From the NCBI GenBank assembly GCA_004802705.1, contig SGPL01000277.1, forward strand, positions 1-43,708: 43,708 nt of DNA, written 5' to 3'. Of this stretch, positions 40,720 through 43,708 are shown piece by piece (within the stretch, counting starts at the first letter, position 1; every line of letters starts with the position of its first letter). The notes below the pieces were generated by a model. The model saw nothing but the letters and a program-made list of their open reading frames with translations, did no database searches and had not been told where the DNA came from. Origin of the DNA: Bondarzewia mesenterica. Lineage: Eukaryota > Basidiomycota > Agaricomycetes > Russulales > Bondarzewiaceae. Made by a program: the position numbers and the translations under genes.

Positions 40720-42975
40720 ATGCAGGCATCACGTCTTCTCCTTACCACCACACTCTTTTTTTCCACTAATTTCGAACAACCTCGTCAACGGTTCTGAAGA
40801 CAAACATGCCATCGCACAGATGTTTGAGTGGGACTGGGACAGCGTTGCTACTGAGTGCTCCCAGGCTCTAGAACCTGCTGGTTTTGCCTACGTGCAAGGT
40901 GCATGCATATGGGCACATACCTAACTTAATCTTCCATTGCTGAATTCTTTTCCGATTTGTTCGACAGTGAGCCCTCCACAGGAGCACATCACTGGTCCGG
41001 AGTGGTTTACCGATTATCAACCCGTGTCCTATGACATTATCTCGAAGCGTGGCAATCGCGAGGAATTCGCGAAAATGATCACGACCTGCCACACCGCTGG
41101 CTTGAAGGTCATCGCAGGTACGCACTTTCAGAGGCTTTCGTATGTCTTCAATAATCAATCAAACGTATTTGCAGACGCCGTCTTCAACCATATGGCCGGC
41201 ATCGACTCTGGGAATGGCACCGGTGGATCTTCCTTCACTCACTTTCAATACGGCAATCTCTACCAAGACGAGAATTTCCATCACTGCACGCTCGAACCTG
41301 ATGGGCAGATTCATTCTTTTACAAATAGGGAAGAGGTGCAAACTTGCATGCTCACTAATTTAGCCGAGTACGTGTTTTCTCCCAGCACGTCTGTCTTTGA
41401 GCAGCGTATGAACAAGACCTATTGTCTTTGGAAGCCTTGCGACCGACACTGAGTATGTTCAGTCCCGGCTGGCGGCGTATGCGAACGACCTGTTTTCTTT
41501 GGGTGTTGATGGCTTGCGGTTGGATGCGGCGAAGAGTAAGCTCCTATCGGGCTTGTTGCGTTTACTCGTTGAGCCCACTCATCATTCTCCAAAAAGATAT
41601 TGCTGCCACCGATATCGCCAATATCACAACTCAGTTCACCAAGCAGCCTTACATTACGCAAGAAGTTATTTGGGGCCCAGGTGAGCCAATACAGCCGTCA
41701 GAATATGTCAATATTGGTAAGTGCCTCTCCTTAATATGAGGGATCAAGCTATAAGACTGAAATACATATTTTAGGAGACGTACAAGAGTACGTCTTCTTT
41801 ACAGAGCAAATCGACCACTCGTGGATTGACATTGACCGATCATTTTCAGGTTTCGTTATACAACCGCTCTAAGGGAAGCATTCCTGGGGCAGTCGAGCAG
41901 CTTATCGAATTTGCAGGATCTCGATAGTCTGGGTCTGTCTTTCTTCCCTATCACTTTCAGTCTCGTTCATCACTGAAGGATGTATTCAGGCTGGGTCCCT
42001 GGTAATCAAGCTAATGTTTTTGTGACGAACCATGATACGGAGCGAGTGAGGAGACCTACCTTCCTCAGCGCCCTGTTCTCCTCATAATAACCACAAAACT
42101 TCAGAGTGGCGATTCACTCAACTATAGCTCTCCCTCAAACACTTACGCCAATTCCATGATTTTTTCGCTGGCTCACCCATATGGCCACCCAACCATCCTC
42201 TCGAGCTTCAAGTACGATAATGCAAGCGATGGTTCGCCCAATAACGGTGAATTACGGCTTCCTCATATGTTTATGCATGAGTCACTGACTTTGTGGTTAT
42301 GGATTGAACGTTGTGCTCGCTCAGGATCAGGATTCTGCAACGACCAGAGTGACTGGCTCTGTCAACACCGGCTCCCCGCCGTCGTCGCCATGGTCGGGTT
42401 CCGCAATACCGTCGGATCTTCTGCGTCGCTCGTGGACTGGATATCTCCACAGCCTCAGCAGATCGCCTTCGGTCGCGGTTAGCACCCCTTCCTCCTTTGC
42501 ACCCTCCCATTAATTCCCGACCTCCCGGTCAAACTAATACACCATGCACAGGTCAAGCTGGATTTGTCGCGATCAACAACGTCGACTCGACTTGGACCGC
42601 CAAGTTCACGACATCGCTACCCGACGGGACGTATTGTGACGTCCTGCGCGGCGATAACTCCACCGGGACCTGCACCGGGCCCAAGTGCGTCCCTTCTCCG
42701 TCTCTATCCTCTCTCTTTTCCCTGACAGAAGTCACGATTGCCTGATGATGCACAGCTACGCAGTCACCACCGGGAAGTTCAGTGTCGCGATTCCCGCACG
42801 CAGCTCGCTCGCCATCCACGTCGGGTCTACCTCGTCGATAGCTCCCTCCCAAGTCTACACGAGCACGAGCGGCTCGGCCACCAAGCGCGTGGCGTCGCAC
42901 TTGTCGGTGTTGATGTGGGCTTTTTTTCATTGTCAAACTGCTCGCGCTTGCCCCATAAATCTATCGCCAATGTAA
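40720..42975 (+). CDS. GH13 alpha-amylase, secreted; apparent +1 frameshift in the signal peptide
   Basis: Endo-acting starch hydrolase. After the first 15 codons ([15 protein letters not shown]) the frame breaks in a T7 run at 40756-40762. One T fewer would join it to [20 protein letters not shown]. No ATG precedes that segment in its own frame. Then: [31 protein letters not shown], region I DAVFNH, region [13 protein letters not shown] (nucleophile Asp), region [15 protein letters not shown] (acid/base Glu), region [30 protein letters not shown] and [20 protein letters not shown]. The C-terminal beta domain has [17 protein letters not shown] and [17 protein letters not shown] Ser/Thr-rich linker and hydrophobic end ([10 protein letters not shown]) could be a GPI signal. 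No CBM20 seen. About ten exons. Family certain; whether functional depends on the T-run. Confidence 0.9.
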
Positions 42976-43577
42976 AACTATGCCGCGCTTTATGCATGTG
43001 ATCTGTGTCGATTGAATCTCATAAATTAATTTATGTTCGCTTTCCAACGTCATACAGCTTCTCGGTCTGTGTCTGGATGAGGGGGAAACTCAAGAGGTCT
43101 GTTACGCACACTCCTATTTGTATGATAGATCTTGATGACCGGGTGTCTGTGCCTGTACTCATGCGACGTCCGCCTGATACGTTTGCCTGACTTGGATCCA
43201 AGTCTTCGTCCTTGCTTCTCTAGCTGGAGACTCGTGGTCGTCGTACATCATCAGTCAATGGCATCGAAGTAATAAAACAAGAATACCGAGAAATTTCAAT
43301 TGTCCAGGGAGAGTACATATGGAAGGCTTGTATCACCGCTAAGAAAGTATAGTGTTTCGGCCAAACATTCCCCTATGCCAAATGCGTATTCAACACATCG
43401 GTTGGTGTCTATCTGAGTCCATCAAGAAACATACAGATATAAGAAGAAAATTATCGGCCTCATGACAAGTGGTATACACAAAACGACCATGGTGAAAATA
43501 AACTTGTACTAAGGACCTCTCCAAACCAAGCCAACGAAAGCCTACGAGATTACTTTGCGCAAACGCGCTCTGCGTGT
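42976..43577. other. Convergent intergenic region
   Basis: 602 bp between the amylase 3' end and the minus-strand gene at the right edge. The open frames present (about 60 codons) are not credible genes. It probably contains both 3' untranslated regions. Confidence 0.5.
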
Positions 43578-43708
43578 TCAATCCTCCAGCAAGGCGACAA
43601 TTCCGTACGCCGCAGCCGCCGCGGCGCCGCCGACTAAGAGGGTACTCACGGCGCCCCAGACGTAGCCGCCAACACCGTTGCCAGCGCCGGTGATTCGGGC
43701 CTTGATGG
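43578..43708 (-). CDS. C-terminal exon of a small hydrophobic protein (5' part outside window)
   Basis: Forty-three codons are visible: IKARITGAGNGVGGYVWGAV, then STLLVGGAAAAAAYGIVALL, ending in ED and a TGA at 43580-43578. The Gly/Ala-rich hydrophobic stretch could be one transmembrane helix. A GTGAGT inside the reading frame (GCC|GTGAGT) resembles a donor, but the frame stays open to a sensible end, so it is probably not used. Strong GC-rich coding bias against AT-richer flanks supports a real gene. Function unknown. Confidence 0.6.
   Translation of the reverse strand, partial: IKARITGAGNGVGGYVWGAVSTLLVGGAAAAAAYGIVALLED

Noticed and set aside
40613..40924. Long open frame beginning at 40613 as the true amylase N-terminus
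   Set aside because: It has no ATG upstream of the conserved part (it begins at a TTG) and its N-terminus is not a convincing signal peptide.
1..43708. tRNA or rRNA genes
   Set aside because: No T-loop plus acceptor-stem combination or rRNA-like sequence was found by eye; a tRNAscan run would settle it.

Overview
The window is nuclear DNA from a filamentous basidiomycete, most likely an agaricomycete. The genes are broken by many short introns (about 45-70 nt, GT...YAG). The window carries a Plavaka-type CACTA-like DNA transposase, an Spt5-like KOW protein and a DUF6698-type protein, which are typical of agaricomycete genomes. It also carries fungal NoxA, histidine acid phosphatase, GH28 and GH13 genes. 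The species cannot be named from the sequence. Scattered single Ns, an N patch near 17.18 kb and two +1 frameshifts in T homopolymers point to a draft assembly.

Layout. 1-1.7 kb: 3'-truncated Spt5-like gene (minus). 1.7-13.4 kb: a mobile-element and repeat island. It holds promoter-like repeat units, a tandem duplication of one exon resembling the OLA1/YchF TGS domain, a 318-bp triplication, an unknown gene, the Plavaka transposase with GAATAC subterminal repeats, a 441-bp element with terminal inverted repeats and a TA target duplication, and a proline-rich/coiled-coil gene. A diverged copy of the left repeat block closes the island in the same orientation. 13.5-16.3 kb: a divergent pair (a Cys-pair protein and a DUF6698-like protein) sharing a 220-bp promoter with a 20-bp x3 repeat. 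17.7-20.0 kb: a CaMKI-like kinase with a possible N-myristoylation site. 20.0-23.7 kb: no convincing gene.

23.7-24.7 kb: GNAT acetyltransferase with an in-frame TAG (minus). 26.7-29.0 kb: secreted GH28 pectinase (minus). 30.1-32.4 kb: NADPH oxidase (minus). 35.1-36.75 kb: histidine acid phosphatase (plus). 37.5-39.85 kb: LDB17/SPIN90 actin-patch protein (minus). 40.7-43.0 kb: secreted GH13 alpha-amylase (plus) with a frameshift in its signal peptide. 43.58 kb to the end: last exon of a small hydrophobic protein (minus).

The right half is ordinary gene space: plant-polymer degradation (GH28, GH13), phosphate release, ROS signalling (Nox), calcium signalling (CaMK) and actin/endocytosis (LDB17). 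There is no sign of a metabolic cluster. The unusual part is the left island, where a TATA-bearing repeat lies next to a duplicated, spliceable exon of a housekeeping GTPase and encloses a transposon. Exon joins were made by eye from splice signals and reading frame, so boundaries are approximate unless stated.
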